From: Acidaminococcus sp.
Lineage (GTDB): Bacteria > Bacillota > Negativicutes > Acidaminococcales > Acidaminococcaceae
Direction: 5' to 3'
Length of the DNA stretch: 64,000 nucleotides
Assembly (NCBI GenBank): GCA_022482815.1
Contig: JAKVOM010000001.1
Coordinates: 2,748,946-2,812,945 of the forward strand
Every line of letters begins with the position of its first letter. The stretch's first letter is position 1. Of the stretch, positions 27,838 to 36,360 are shown piece by piece. The notes below the pieces were generated by a model. The model did not search any database and was not told the DNA's origin. It saw only the letters and a program-made list of their open reading frames with translations. A program made the translations under genes and the position numbers.

Positions 27838-27852
27838 AACGCTTCTTCCCTC

Positions 27853-28962
27853 CTATTCACAAGCGGCCGCCATAATACTTTCGACGGAAGCCGTATAGAT
27901 AGACGCGTCATCACAGCCCATAGCTCCTTGATAGGTATAAAGACCTGTCGTAAGAAGCGTCTCATGATGGCCGATTACACCGGCCCCCTGAGAAACGATG
28001 TCATGATCTCCGGTTGCCTGAATCTGCGCATTGAAATCGATGAAGGTTGTAATCAATCCTTCTTCAAGTGCCTGCAGATATGTTTGCGATGTAGCCGGAC
28101 TGATGGATAAGCGGAATCCGCGTTTCAGCTTCTTCCCCTGCATCAAGGAAGCAGCAAGGCGAAGGGAATCAATATCTCCCCCATTCATCCCGGCAATCTG
28201 GCCGGCTTGAATCGGCTGCCCTTTCAGTTCTTCAAGAGTGCCAAATTCCGCTTCCATTTGGGTATATAGACTGGTGCAGGGTTTTCTTACCATACGCGTT
28301 ACCTTGCTGAGATCCAGCATTTGGCCGGGTGCTCCGCCAGAGACGGCGAAGGCAGTTACGGCTCCCGTGTCCACAGCCATTTCACAAAGCACTTCTTTTT
28401 CATGAGTGGAAAGCTGTGGGGCAATAAATTCTACGGCTTTTCCAACCAAGTTCCGATTTCTGCTCAGAAAATTCAAGGCAGCATCAATGACTCCGACTCC
28501 TTGAGGTAATTTACCGGTCACAGCAACCGAAAGGGTTTGGGGAACAATCATCTGATATTCGTCAGACTCCAGAACACGTGCCAGTTCTGTATGGCTGAGG
28601 CCAAGACCCATGGCCCCCACAGAACCCAAAATGGAGCTATGACGCGTGCCCGTAATGACAATGTCTCCGGCAGTAATTTTCTTTTCTTCCAACAGCCACT
28701 TCTGGGCAATTCCCTTCGCCTGGTAAAAGGTCAGGCCATTCTTTTTGGCAAAATGCAGGATTTCCTCAAAAACTTTAGATTCTTCCGGAAGTCCTGCCGG
28801 AACATTGTGATCATAGACAACGATTGCTCTGTCTCTAGCCTTTACAGAGGAAACAAGTCCTGTTACTTCATGTCCAAAACCGTTCGTCACAAGAACAAGG
28901 GTGGGCTTTACGCAAACGGCTGTACCTTCGAGTGCGCCAAGGATTTCTTCAATTCTGCTCAT
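27853..28962 (-). CDS. aconitase-like protein without cluster cysteines
   Basis: A 369-residue protein that aligns by eye with the large subunit of isopropylmalate dehydratase: VVYDHNVPAG, KGIAQKWLLEE, GTRHSSILGSVGAMGLGLSH, VAVTGKLPQGVG and FRLSISPATSQTYLQALEEG stand where the family motifs are expected. All three 4Fe-4S cysteines are missing: SCTNG has become GMNGGD (258-263) and the CxxC region reads TGDHDIV (317-323). The conserved DSHT triplet is also changed to TRHS. It therefore cannot bind the normal cluster, and is probably a regulatory or structural partner of the fused dehydratase, or an enzyme with new chemistry. It lies between PFOR and the fused dehydratase. AAGGAG precedes the ATG. 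Confidence 0.8.
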   Translation of the reverse strand: MSRIEEILGALEGTAVCVKPTLVLVTNGFGHEVTGLVSSVKARDRAIVVYDHNVPAGLPEESKVFEEILHFAKKNGLTFYQAKGIAQKWLLEEKKITAGDIVITGTRHSSILGSVGAMGLGLSHTELARVLESDEYQMIVPQTLSVAVTGKLPQGVGVIDAALNFLSRNRNLVGKAVEFIAPQLSTHEKEVLCEMAVDTGAVTAFAVSGGAPGQMLDLSKVTRMVRKPCTSLYTQMEAEFGTLEELKGQPIQAGQIAGMNGGDIDSLRLAASLMQGKKLKRGFRLSISPATSQTYLQALEEGLITTFIDFNAQIQATGDHDIVSQGAGVIGHHETLLTTGLYTYQGAMGCDDASIYTASVESIMAAACE

Positions 28963-29026
28963 CGTAATCTTCTCCTTTGCCGGTAAGCAGGGAAATCCCG
29001 AGGGACTTCCCTGTCCGGCGGTCAGT

Positions 29027-32000
29027 TTATTCTCCGGCGAGTTTCTTATAACGGTTGTAGCGTTCCATTGCTTCTCTATGGCACTTTTCGTACAATGCTT
29101 CGGCTGCTTCCGGGAAGGAGCGCTTCAAAGAAGCATAGCGAGTTTCGCCCTGCAAGAATGCATCAAAGTCTCCCTGCGGTTCCTTGGAATCAAGGACAAA
29201 CGGATTCTTGCCGGCTTTTCTTAATTCAGGATTGAAACGGTACAATTGCCAGTAGCCGACTTCCACGGCTCTCTTGATTTCATCCTGAACTTTTCCCATT
29301 CCACAGCGCAGGCCGTGGTTAATGCAAGGCGAATAGCAAATGACAACGGACGGTCCATCATAAGCTTCAGCTTCGCGAATTGCAGTCAGTGTCTGCTGCA
29401 TATTGGCACCCATTGCGACCTGAGCCACATAGACATTGCCGTACTCCATAATCATGGCTCCCAAATCTTTCTTCTTATTAGGTTTGCCGGCAGCTGCGAA
29501 CTGGGCGACGGCACCGGTCGGCGTAGCCTTGGAAGCCTGTCCGCCCGTATTGGAGTACACTTCCGTATCAAACACGAGGACATTGACATCGGCACCGGAC
29601 GCAATCACGTGATCCAATCCGCCGTAGCCGATATCATAGGCCCAGCCATCGCCGCCGAAGAGCCAGACGGATTTCTTGGTAAGCTGATCCTGATTTTTCA
29701 GTGCATAATCCACATCGTCTTTTACAGCACTTCCCTGATATTTCTTAAGTGCCAGAAGCATTGCGTCGCCGATAGCACGGGCATCTTCTTTTTCATCTTT
29801 CCTAGCCAGCCACTGATTGGCAGCATTAGCCAGGGCAGCATCATCAGAATCTTCGGCAATCGCAGCAATATGATCGGTCAAAACACTTCTTCTCGCATCA
29901 TCAGCCAGTTTGATACCAAGTCCGTATTCGGCGTTATTTTCAAAGAGAGAGCCACCGACAGCAGGCCCATGGCCTTTCTTATTCGGCGTATACGGCATAC
30001 TCGGGAAACACGTTGCCCAAACCTGGGAGCAGCCGGTTGCCGTTGCGATATACATACGATCACCGAAAAGCTGCGTAACAAGTTTGGCATACGGAGTCTC
30101 ACCGCAGCCCGGGCAAGCCCCGTTGAATTCGAGTAACGGCTGATTGAACTGAGAGTTTTTAACCGTTTTTGTTCCCAGCGGATTGCGTACTTCCGGCAGT
30201 TTGGATGTATAATCCCAACCTGCCTTCTGTGGCATTTCCTCATCGAGAGAAGTCATAGTAAGTGCACCAGCCGGGCAAACATTGACGCAGGAGCCACAGC
30301 CCGTGCAGTCAAGAACGGAGACAGCCATATGGTAGTCATAGGATTCAAGCCCCTTTCCGCGAGCCGGTACTGCCTGTAGTGTTTGAGGAGCCTTTGCAGT
30401 TTCCTCCTTGGTGAGGAGCAGCGGGCGCAGGATTGCGTGCGGACATACATAGGAACACAAATTGCACTGAAGACACTTGGAAGAATCCCAATGGGGAACA
30501 CGAACCGAAGTACCGCGTTTTTCGTAACGGCTGGTCCCCTGTGGGAACATACCGTTTGCATACGGAACAAAATCAGAAACCGGAATATCATCGCCGACTG
30601 CAGTATTGACGCGGTTAAGGATTTTATCCACATAGTGCGAAACGGAGGCTTTCTCAGGAAGCGGCTCATTACTGCAGGAAGCCCAGGCTTCCGGAACCGG
30701 AACTGCTTTGACTTCCTTGACCCCGGCATCTACAGCCGCATAGTTCATATTGACAATCTTTTCTCCTTTACGGCCGTAAGATTTAAGAATGGCATCCTTC
30801 ATGTACTTCACAGCATCATAGATAGGGATGATATTGGCAATCTTGAAAAATGCAGCCTGCAGAACCGTGTTGGTACGGGAACCCAGACCCAGTCTGAAAG
30901 CAATGTCCACAGCATTGATGATATAAAGGTGAATGTGTTTCACGGCAAGATCGTGCTTCATTTTGTCCGGGAGACGCTTTTCCAGTTCTTCCGGTTTCCA
31001 TTCGCAGTTCAGCAGCAGGTTGGCGCCGTCCTTCAAGTCCTTTACCACATCGTACGTATGAACATAAGACTGGTTGTGTACACCGACAAAATCAGCTTTC
31101 TTGACGTAGTACTGAGAACGAATCGGCGCTTTACCAAAACGCAGGTGAGAGCGCGTCAAACCGCCGGATTTCTTTCCGTCGTACTCAAAATAGGCCTGTA
31201 CATTCAAATCGGTATGATCACCGATAATCTTGATGGTGTTTTTATTAGCTCCGACAGTCCCGTCGGATCCGATGCCCCAGAACTTGCAGCTTATGGTACC
31301 TTCGGGCACGATATCGAGTTCTTCGCCATAGGGAATAGAATGATGTGTCACATCATCGTTGATGCCGATTGTATAGTGATTAGCTGGAGTTTCATGGGTC
31401 ATATTCTCGAACATGGCCGCCACCATCGCCGGCGTCGTATCCTTACCTGCAAGGCCAAAACGGCAAGCCAATACTTTAAACGTACGATCCGTATCATTCA
31501 AAGCCGAAACAATTTCTTCATACAGCGGTTCACCTACGGCCCCGGCTTCCTTGTCACGATCAAGTACCGTCAAGACTTTGACCGTCTTCGGCAGAGCATC
31601 GACAAAATGTTTTACGGAGAACGGACGGAAGAGATGAACTTCCAGATAACCGACTTTTTTACCCTGTTTTCTCAAATAATCAACAGTTTCCTGAGCCGTA
31701 CCGGCAATGGAACCAAGGCCGGCAATCACGTATTCGGCATCAGGGTCGCCGTAATAATTAAACAGATGGTAGTCACGGCCCGTCAGCTTATTAATCTGGC
31801 CCATGCAGAACTCCACAACGTCCGGTAAAGCTTCATAATAAGGATTTACAGATTCGCGCTGCTGGAAATAGGTATCGTCGTTTTCACCAGTTGTGATCAG
31901 GGTCGGATGATCCGGATTCAATGAACCGGAGCGGAACTTATCAAGTTCGTCATAATCTACAAGTTTCTTTAATTCGTCATAATCGAGACAATCCACTTTT

Positions 32001-32539
32001 TGGATTTCGTGAGAAGTCCGGAAACCATCAAAAAAATGCAGGAAAGGAACATGACCTTTAATGGCGGATAAATGTGCCACAGCCGCAAGATCCATAGCCT
32101 GCTGTACCGTAGAAGAAGCTAACATCGCAAAGCCCGTCTGACGGCAGGCCATAACATCGGAGTGTTCGGCAAAAATAGAAATTACGTTGGTGGCCACATT
32201 ACGGCTTGCTACATGAACTACAGCCGGTTGGAGTTCACCGGCGATGCGGAACATTGTCGGAATCATTAGCATAAGGCCCTGAGAAGCTGTATAACTTGTC
32301 GAAAGCACGCCCGCATTAGAAGCACCATTGACCACTGAAATAGCACCGCATTCAGACTGCATTTCCACAAGTTTGACCGGCTTTCCGAAAATATTCTTTT
32401 TGCCGTGAGCTGCCCAGGCATCCACATGCTCAGCCATTGGAGAAGACGGCGTAATCGGATAAATAGCAGCGACTTCCGTAAATGCATAGGAAGCATACGC
32501 AGCGGCTTCATTCCCATCCATTGCTTTTTTGTACATCAT
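29027..32539 (-). CDS. nifJ: pyruvate:ferredoxin (flavodoxin) oxidoreductase, LacI-regulated copy
   Basis: A 1170-residue single-chain PFOR that oxidises pyruvate to acetyl-CoA and CO2 with reduction of ferredoxin. The N-terminal pyruvate/TPP domain starts with YPITPSSPMAEHVD; two 4Fe-4S motifs follow (CLQCNLCSYVCP and CTGCGSCVNVCP, roughly 690-770), then the C-terminal TPP domain with GDGWAYDIGYGG and NTGGQASKATPTGA and a cluster cysteine in GACPGCGETP. The length is normal. It is the first gene of a six-gene operon whose promoter carries the LacI-type palindrome, so this copy is probably induced only on the pathway substrate. A second PFOR lies at 48844. GAGAGG precedes ATGATG. Confidence 0.95.
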   Translation of the reverse strand: MMYKKAMDGNEAAAYASYAFTEVAAIYPITPSSPMAEHVDAWAAHGKKNIFGKPVKLVEMQSECGAISVVNGASNAGVLSTSYTASQGLMLMIPTMFRIAGELQPAVVHVASRNVATNVISIFAEHSDVMACRQTGFAMLASSTVQQAMDLAAVAHLSAIKGHVPFLHFFDGFRTSHEIQKVDCLDYDELKKLVDYDELDKFRSGSLNPDHPTLITTGENDDTYFQQRESVNPYYEALPDVVEFCMGQINKLTGRDYHLFNYYGDPDAEYVIAGLGSIAGTAQETVDYLRKQGKKVGYLEVHLFRPFSVKHFVDALPKTVKVLTVLDRDKEAGAVGEPLYEEIVSALNDTDRTFKVLACRFGLAGKDTTPAMVAAMFENMTHETPANHYTIGINDDVTHHSIPYGEELDIVPEGTISCKFWGIGSDGTVGANKNTIKIIGDHTDLNVQAYFEYDGKKSGGLTRSHLRFGKAPIRSQYYVKKADFVGVHNQSYVHTYDVVKDLKDGANLLLNCEWKPEELEKRLPDKMKHDLAVKHIHLYIINAVDIAFRLGLGSRTNTVLQAAFFKIANIIPIYDAVKYMKDAILKSYGRKGEKIVNMNYAAVDAGVKEVKAVPVPEAWASCSNEPLPEKASVSHYVDKILNRVNTAVGDDIPVSDFVPYANGMFPQGTSRYEKRGTSVRVPHWDSSKCLQCNLCSYVCPHAILRPLLLTKEETAKAPQTLQAVPARGKGLESYDYHMAVSVLDCTGCGSCVNVCPAGALTMTSLDEEMPQKAGWDYTSKLPEVRNPLGTKTVKNSQFNQPLLEFNGACPGCGETPYAKLVTQLFGDRMYIATATGCSQVWATCFPSMPYTPNKKGHGPAVGGSLFENNAEYGLGIKLADDARRSVLTDHIAAIAEDSDDAALANAANQWLARKDEKEDARAIGDAMLLALKKYQGSAVKDDVDYALKNQDQLTKKSVWLFGGDGWAYDIGYGGLDHVIASGADVNVLVFDTEVYSNTGGQASKATPTGAVAQFAAAGKPNKKKDLGAMIMEYGNVYVAQVAMGANMQQTLTAIREAEAYDGPSVVICYSPCINHGLRCGMGKVQDEIKRAVEVGYWQLYRFNPELRKAGKNPFVLDSKEPQGDFDAFLQGETRYASLKRSFPEAAEALYEKCHREAMERYNRYKKLAGE

Positions 32540-32639
32540 GATTACCTCTCTTTTTCTTTCCTGAATTTACGTTTTTCCGAAGCTTGCCTAAGGCATCGGG
32601 AAAGGGAATTTACGACGGTTTTTATTCTAGTTTAACGTA

Positions 32640-32692
32640 TTAGTAAATCGTTTTACTAAGGTTATTCTAATTTTCTATTTTTTACTTGTCAA
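32640..32692 (-). promoter_or_regulatory. PFOR operon promoter with LacI-type operator
   Basis: On the minus strand TTGACA (32687-32692), a 17-bp spacer and TAGAAT (32664-32669). The palindrome TTAGTAAATCGTTTTACTAA (32640-32659, plus strand) begins four bases beyond the -10 box and would cover the RNA start, a classic repression position. An overlapping half-site CTAGTTTAACG lies at 32628-32638. The remaining sequence to 32540 is leader with the ribosome binding site. Confidence 0.85.
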
Positions 32693-32844
32693 CACTCAAA
32701 AATGAGAAAATTTTAAATGCCGTTTTTCTGACCTCATCCCTTTATTTGAAAGAAAGCCCCAACTCAAGCCAAAAATTAATTCATAAATTTATCAAATCCA
32801 GTGTGATTTTTACGTTCTATTAGCCTGGAAAATATGATTCTGCA

Positions 32845-32904
32845 TTGACATTTCTGCTTTTCGTCGATAAGATGATTTTGATTCGTTTAAAATCGTTTTA
32901 CTAA
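32845..32904 (+). promoter_or_regulatory. lacI-type regulator promoter with operator
   Basis: TTGACA (32845-32850), 17-bp spacer, TAAGAT (32868-32873), followed 11 bases later by GTTTAAAATCGTTTTACTAA (32885-32904), whose right half is identical to that of the PFOR operator. This suggests autoregulation. Immediately after it a hairpin CTTCCCAC/GTGGGAAG (32913-32938) occupies the leader before the ribosome binding site. Confidence 0.8.
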
Positions 32905-32959
32905 AAATATTTCTTCCCACGACGTATGAAGTGGGAAGCTCTGATAGCAGGTGATTTCA

Positions 32960-33973
32960 ATGTCTACAATCAAAGATGTTGCGAAAGCTGCCGGAGTTTC
33001 TCCGACTACGGTATCCATCATCCTGAATGGTAAATCGGAAGATCGAAAGATTTCCAAAGCCACTTATGACAACGTGATGAAGGCCATTCAGGATCTCGAT
33101 TATCATCCTAACCTTTCTGCACGTCGTCTCCGGTTCAACGATTTAAAAAAGCCAGCTCTTGCGTTTTTCTGGCCGAGCGATCACCGGACTCCGATTATGG
33201 CCACTTTTGTTAATTACATTCAGCAAGAACTCACGCTGCATAATTACGACTGTGAGTTTATTATTCAGACTTATAAAAACGACCATCTCTGTGAAAAAGC
33301 GGCTGCTTTTGCAAAAAACACTTACAATGCGATGATTATCGGTGCAGCTTCCTTAAAGGATGTAGAATTTCTTGAATCCATTTCCTCTCAAACACCAATC
33401 ATTTTGATTAACCGTAATTCCGAACGTTATTCGAGTGTGAATGTCGACGATTCAGCAGTCGGCCGTGAGGCTGCCCGTCTTATCTACGCCAAGGGCTGCC
33501 GCCGGGCCGCACTCCTAGCATCCCGCATGCCATACGTGGCAACCGGCATCCGCACACGCGCCTTTCTAAGTTCCTGTCAGGAACTTGGTATCGAAATTGC
33601 TGACAATGCCATCATTCGCTGCGAAAATACGATTGCCGGAGGTGTCGAAGGCGCCGCAGCCTTCTGCCGTCTTCCCGATCCTCCCCGCGTGCTTTTCTCT
33701 GAATCGGAGCAAAGCGCGGTGGGTGCTTTGTATACCTTTTACAAAAACAACGTCCATGTTCCCGATGACGTGGAACTCCTCTCTATGTCACTCATGAGTC
33801 CCGAAAGCACGATGTATACGATTCCACCACTCAGCGTCATTGAAATTCCTCAGTCTGAAGTCAGCCGGGAAATCGTGAATATGCTCATGAAACTACTTTC
33901 AGGCACTATAAAAGGTCCGCTGCATAAAGTGCTGCAGCCTAAGGTTGTATTGAGAGAAAGCTTTACGCTATAA
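32960..33973 (+). CDS. LacI family transcriptional regulator
   Basis: A 337-residue LacI-type repressor. The N-terminal helix-turn-helix and hinge are typical (STIKDVAKAAGVSPTTVS, then SARRLR in the hinge region near residue 57), followed by the periplasmic-binding-like effector domain (about 65-335). The start at 32960 follows AGGTGA; a GTG nine bases upstream is possible. It is divergent from the PFOR operon and lies just before the decarboxylase-like gene. Three CG-centred palindromes at the promoters of these units make it the likely controller of all nine genes, with release by an intermediate or substrate of the pathway. Confidence 0.92.
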   Translation: MSTIKDVAKAAGVSPTTVSIILNGKSEDRKISKATYDNVMKAIQDLDYHPNLSARRLRFNDLKKPALAFFWPSDHRTPIMATFVNYIQQELTLHNYDCEFIIQTYKNDHLCEKAAAFAKNTYNAMIIGAASLKDVEFLESISSQTPIILINRNSERYSSVNVDDSAVGREAARLIYAKGCRRAALLASRMPYVATGIRTRAFLSSCQELGIEIADNAIIRCENTIAGGVEGAAAFCRLPDPPRVLFSESEQSAVGALYTFYKNNVHVPDDVELLSMSLMSPESTMYTIPPLSVIEIPQSEVSREIVNMLMKLLSGTIKGPLHKVLQPKVVLRESFTL

Positions 33974-33996
33974 TTTTTTAGATAAAATGACATGAT

Positions 33997-34038
33997 AAAA
34001 CGGGACTGCCGCCATGATAGCGACAGTCCCGTTTTCAC
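33997..34038 (+). terminator. intrinsic terminator of the lacI-type gene
   Basis: A 12-bp perfect stem AAAACGGGACTG/CAGTCCCGTTTT separated by 15 bases. The T-run is part of the stem. It shows that the next gene uses its own promoter. Confidence 0.85.
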
Positions 34039-34112
34039 GTTCGGCATCTGTAATTTACCGTCTGCAAAAGATGAAAAACTGCTTGTTCCTTTTTACACCC
34101 CCTATTTTTATC

Positions 34113-34171
34113 TTGACAAAACACTTTCGATGAGATACGATGTGTTTAGTTCTAGTATAACGTTAAACTAA
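34113..34171 (+). promoter_or_regulatory. promoter and operator of the decarboxylase-like gene
   Basis: TTGACA (34113-34118), 17-bp spacer, TACGAT (34136-34141) and, ten bases on, CTAGTATAACGTTAAACTAA (34152-34171). The palindrome shares the CG centre and the AGT/ACT arms with the two upstream operators. Confidence 0.8.
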
Positions 34172-34242
34172 TCTATTTTCCTAAGGAATTGGATTGCCTG
34201 TCCTTCCTGTTTAGTACTTTTTTCAAAAAGGATGTGAGTACT

Positions 34243-35619
34243 TTGTCTTTTTTTACTAAAACAAAGCCCTATTTTGCAGAAAATCCTCACCCTCTGCAGT
34301 TCAACAGTGTTGAATTCAGAGATGGACAGCAATCTCTTTTTGCCACCCGCATGACAACGTCCGAAATGCTGCCACTGTTGGAAGCTATGGATAACGTTGG
34401 TTTTGCCTCTATGGAAATGTGGGGCGGCGCAACATTTGATGTGGCAATCCGTTTTCTTGGTGAAGATCCGTGGGAACGCCTGCGCCTCTTCAAACAACAC
34501 GTTAAAAAAACACCGCTTAAAATGGTTCTCCGTGCCCAGAACCTTGTAGGCTATCAAGCTTATCCGGATGATGTTGTGGAAGACTTTGTTGCCCGGGCTG
34601 CCGAAAACGGTATCGATATATTCCTGACCTTTGATGCTTTGGGAGATTTGCGCAACTGTGAAACTGCTTTTAAGGCTATCAAAAAGGCCGGTAAGACCAT
34701 CGAAGGATCTCTGCAATACAATATCAGTCCTTTTAATACCATTGAATCCTATGTGAAAAACGCAAAGGAACAAGTAGAAATGGGAGCCTCTTCCATTCAT
34801 GTGGAAGATATGGCAGGACTCATGACACCCCAAGCGGCATTTGAGCTTATTACTGCACTCAAAAAAGAGCTTACCGTGCCGGTACATCTGCACGCACATT
34901 GCGTCGGTGGGCTGGCAGACATGGCTTATTGGGAAGCAATCCAAGCAGGGGTAGACGGACTCGATGTCTGTGTATCTTCTATGGCATTCAGTTCCGCTCA
35001 TCCTCCCCTTGAAAGCTATATCTCCGCACTGCGTGGTACGCCGCGGGATCCGAAAATTGACTTAGGACAATTTGATGCTATCAATAAACAGTTTCTGGAA
35101 GTACGTCGTCGTCATGCCGATACAGCAACAAAACTCGTCGGCGTAGATGTAGGATGCTTGAAACATCAGGTACCCGGCGGCATGCTTTCCAATCTAGAAG
35201 GGCAGCTCAAAGCTATGAACATGTCTGACCGGCTGCCGGAAGTTCTGAAGGAAGTGACCCAGGTACGCGCCGATATGGGGTACCCTCCCCTTGCTACTCC
35301 ATCAAGCCAAATCTGCGGTGCTCAGGCAACTGTTAATGTGCTTACCGGGAAGCGCTATTCCATGATTTCCAAGGAAATGACCGATTACTGCCGCGGCCTT
35401 TACGGAATGCCTCCCGGAAAAATCAATCCGGAACTTTCTTCGAAAGCACTCAAAGGAAAAACATCTGACTTCAGTCGCCCAGGCAGCCGCATTGCACCGG
35501 GACTTGAAAAAGCCCGCAAAGAAGCGGGAACCCTCGCCCGCTGTGAGGAAGATGTGCTGACTTATGCGCTCTTTCCCGAAGTAGCAAAAACCTTTTTAGC
35601 CAATAAATACAGTCGTTGA
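34243..35619 (+). CDS. oxaloacetate decarboxylase alpha/carboxyltransferase-like DRE-TIM protein
   Basis: A protein of about 458 residues, related to oxaloacetate decarboxylase alpha and the carboxyltransferase domain of pyruvate carboxylase: TIM barrel (about 18-300) and the conserved HQVPGGMLSNLEGQLK and PPLATPSSQICGAQ segments. It has no biotin domain. Metal ligands Asp27 (RDGQQS, usually RDAHQS), His217 and His219 (HAH) remain, but the lysine that is carbamylated in this family (KDMAGL) is Glu188 here (EDMAGL), and HTHDTSG has become HAHCVGG. It may therefore be a biotin-independent decarboxylase or a C-C lyase for an oxaloacetate-like substrate. Start uncertain: a TTG at 34243 (AAGGAT nine bases upstream) is preferred to GTG at 34234 or TTG at 34189. 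Operator-bearing promoter upstream; CMD gene follows 18 bases downstream. Confidence 0.82.
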   Translation: MSFFTKTKPYFAENPHPLQFNSVEFRDGQQSLFATRMTTSEMLPLLEAMDNVGFASMEMWGGATFDVAIRFLGEDPWERLRLFKQHVKKTPLKMVLRAQNLVGYQAYPDDVVEDFVARAAENGIDIFLTFDALGDLRNCETAFKAIKKAGKTIEGSLQYNISPFNTIESYVKNAKEQVEMGASSIHVEDMAGLMTPQAAFELITALKKELTVPVHLHAHCVGGLADMAYWEAIQAGVDGLDVCVSSMAFSSAHPPLESYISALRGTPRDPKIDLGQFDAINKQFLEVRRRHADTATKLVGVDVGCLKHQVPGGMLSNLEGQLKAMNMSDRLPEVLKEVTQVRADMGYPPLATPSSQICGAQATVNVLTGKRYSMISKEMTDYCRGLYGMPPGKINPELSSKALKGKTSDFSRPGSRIAPGLEKARKEAGTLARCEEDVLTYALFPEVAKTFLANKYSR

Positions 35620-35637
35620 TATAAAGGAGTCTTAACG

Positions 35638-36027
35638 ATGAAGCAAACTGATGAAAAAAAATTAATTCGTTCTCGGGAGATTCTTAAAGAACTGAAGGAA
35701 GCACGCGGCGGTTCGGTAATGGCATCTCACCGCAAAATGGGAAACGATCCGAATCTTGTAAATATGTTTCTTCAGCAGTATGTAAACTGCAATAAAAAAG
35801 ATATCAATATACCGCGTAAATATCGTGAACTGATTGTCATGGCCATCGGCATGGCCAGCGGCACGGCAACCACAATGAAAGTTCATTCCAAACTGGCCCT
35901 GGAAAACGGAGCGACACTTGATGAAATTTTTGAAGTCATCCGCATCATTTTCTTCACTTGCGGAGTAACCAAACTGCTCCCTATCCTGGAAACGCTCGAT
36001 ATAATTGAACCAATTGAAGAAGATTAA
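35638..36027 (+). CDS. carboxymuconolactone decarboxylase-family protein
   Basis: A 129-residue all-helical protein of the CMD/AhpD family (IPRKYRELIVMAIGMASG, then KVHSKLALENGATLDEIFEVIRIIFF). The peroxidase-type CxxC of AhpD is absent: the equivalent stretch reads SGTATTMKVH, so thiol redox activity is not expected, while the His common to the family is kept. It follows the decarboxylase-like gene with an AAAGGAG site and no terminator between, so the two form a unit. Role unknown; a decarboxylase or lactonase-like helper in the same pathway is the natural guess. Confidence 0.85.
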   Translation: MKQTDEKKLIRSREILKELKEARGGSVMASHRKMGNDPNLVNMFLQQYVNCNKKDINIPRKYRELIVMAIGMASGTATTMKVHSKLALENGATLDEIFEVIRIIFFTCGVTKLLPILETLDIIEPIEED

Positions 36028-36056
36028 CTTCGGCTATTCAAAGCAACCTCTTATAA

Positions 36057-36116
36057 AATAAACAGCCACACCTCGCAGTCAAAAAACGGCTGCGGGGTGT
36101 GGCTGTTTATTTTTCA
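36057..36116 (+). terminator. intrinsic terminator after the CMD gene
   Basis: A long stem (AATAAACAGCCACACC with its complement, then CGCAG/CTGCG inside) followed by TTTTT; ends the decarboxylase-like/CMD unit. The gap 36117-36360 holds only a fragment of the dispersed element (AATAAAAAGGCG near 36179). Confidence 0.9.
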
Positions 36117-36360
36117 TCATTTATTTCCGTTAACATCGCCTGATGTGCGGCAATATGGTAAGAGCTTCGGGCAAAAATAATAAAAAGGCGTCAATTAACT
36201 ATAGACTATTTCTATAAGTTCAAACCAATATGGTCATAAAAGTTTTGCCTCCACAGGCAGACATTGACTTGCCGGCTGCAAGTGAATATTTCCGAAAAAA
36301 TGACTACCGCAAGATAGCAAAATTTTTTCACAGCGCCTGTTATTTTTTCTAATGAACCTG

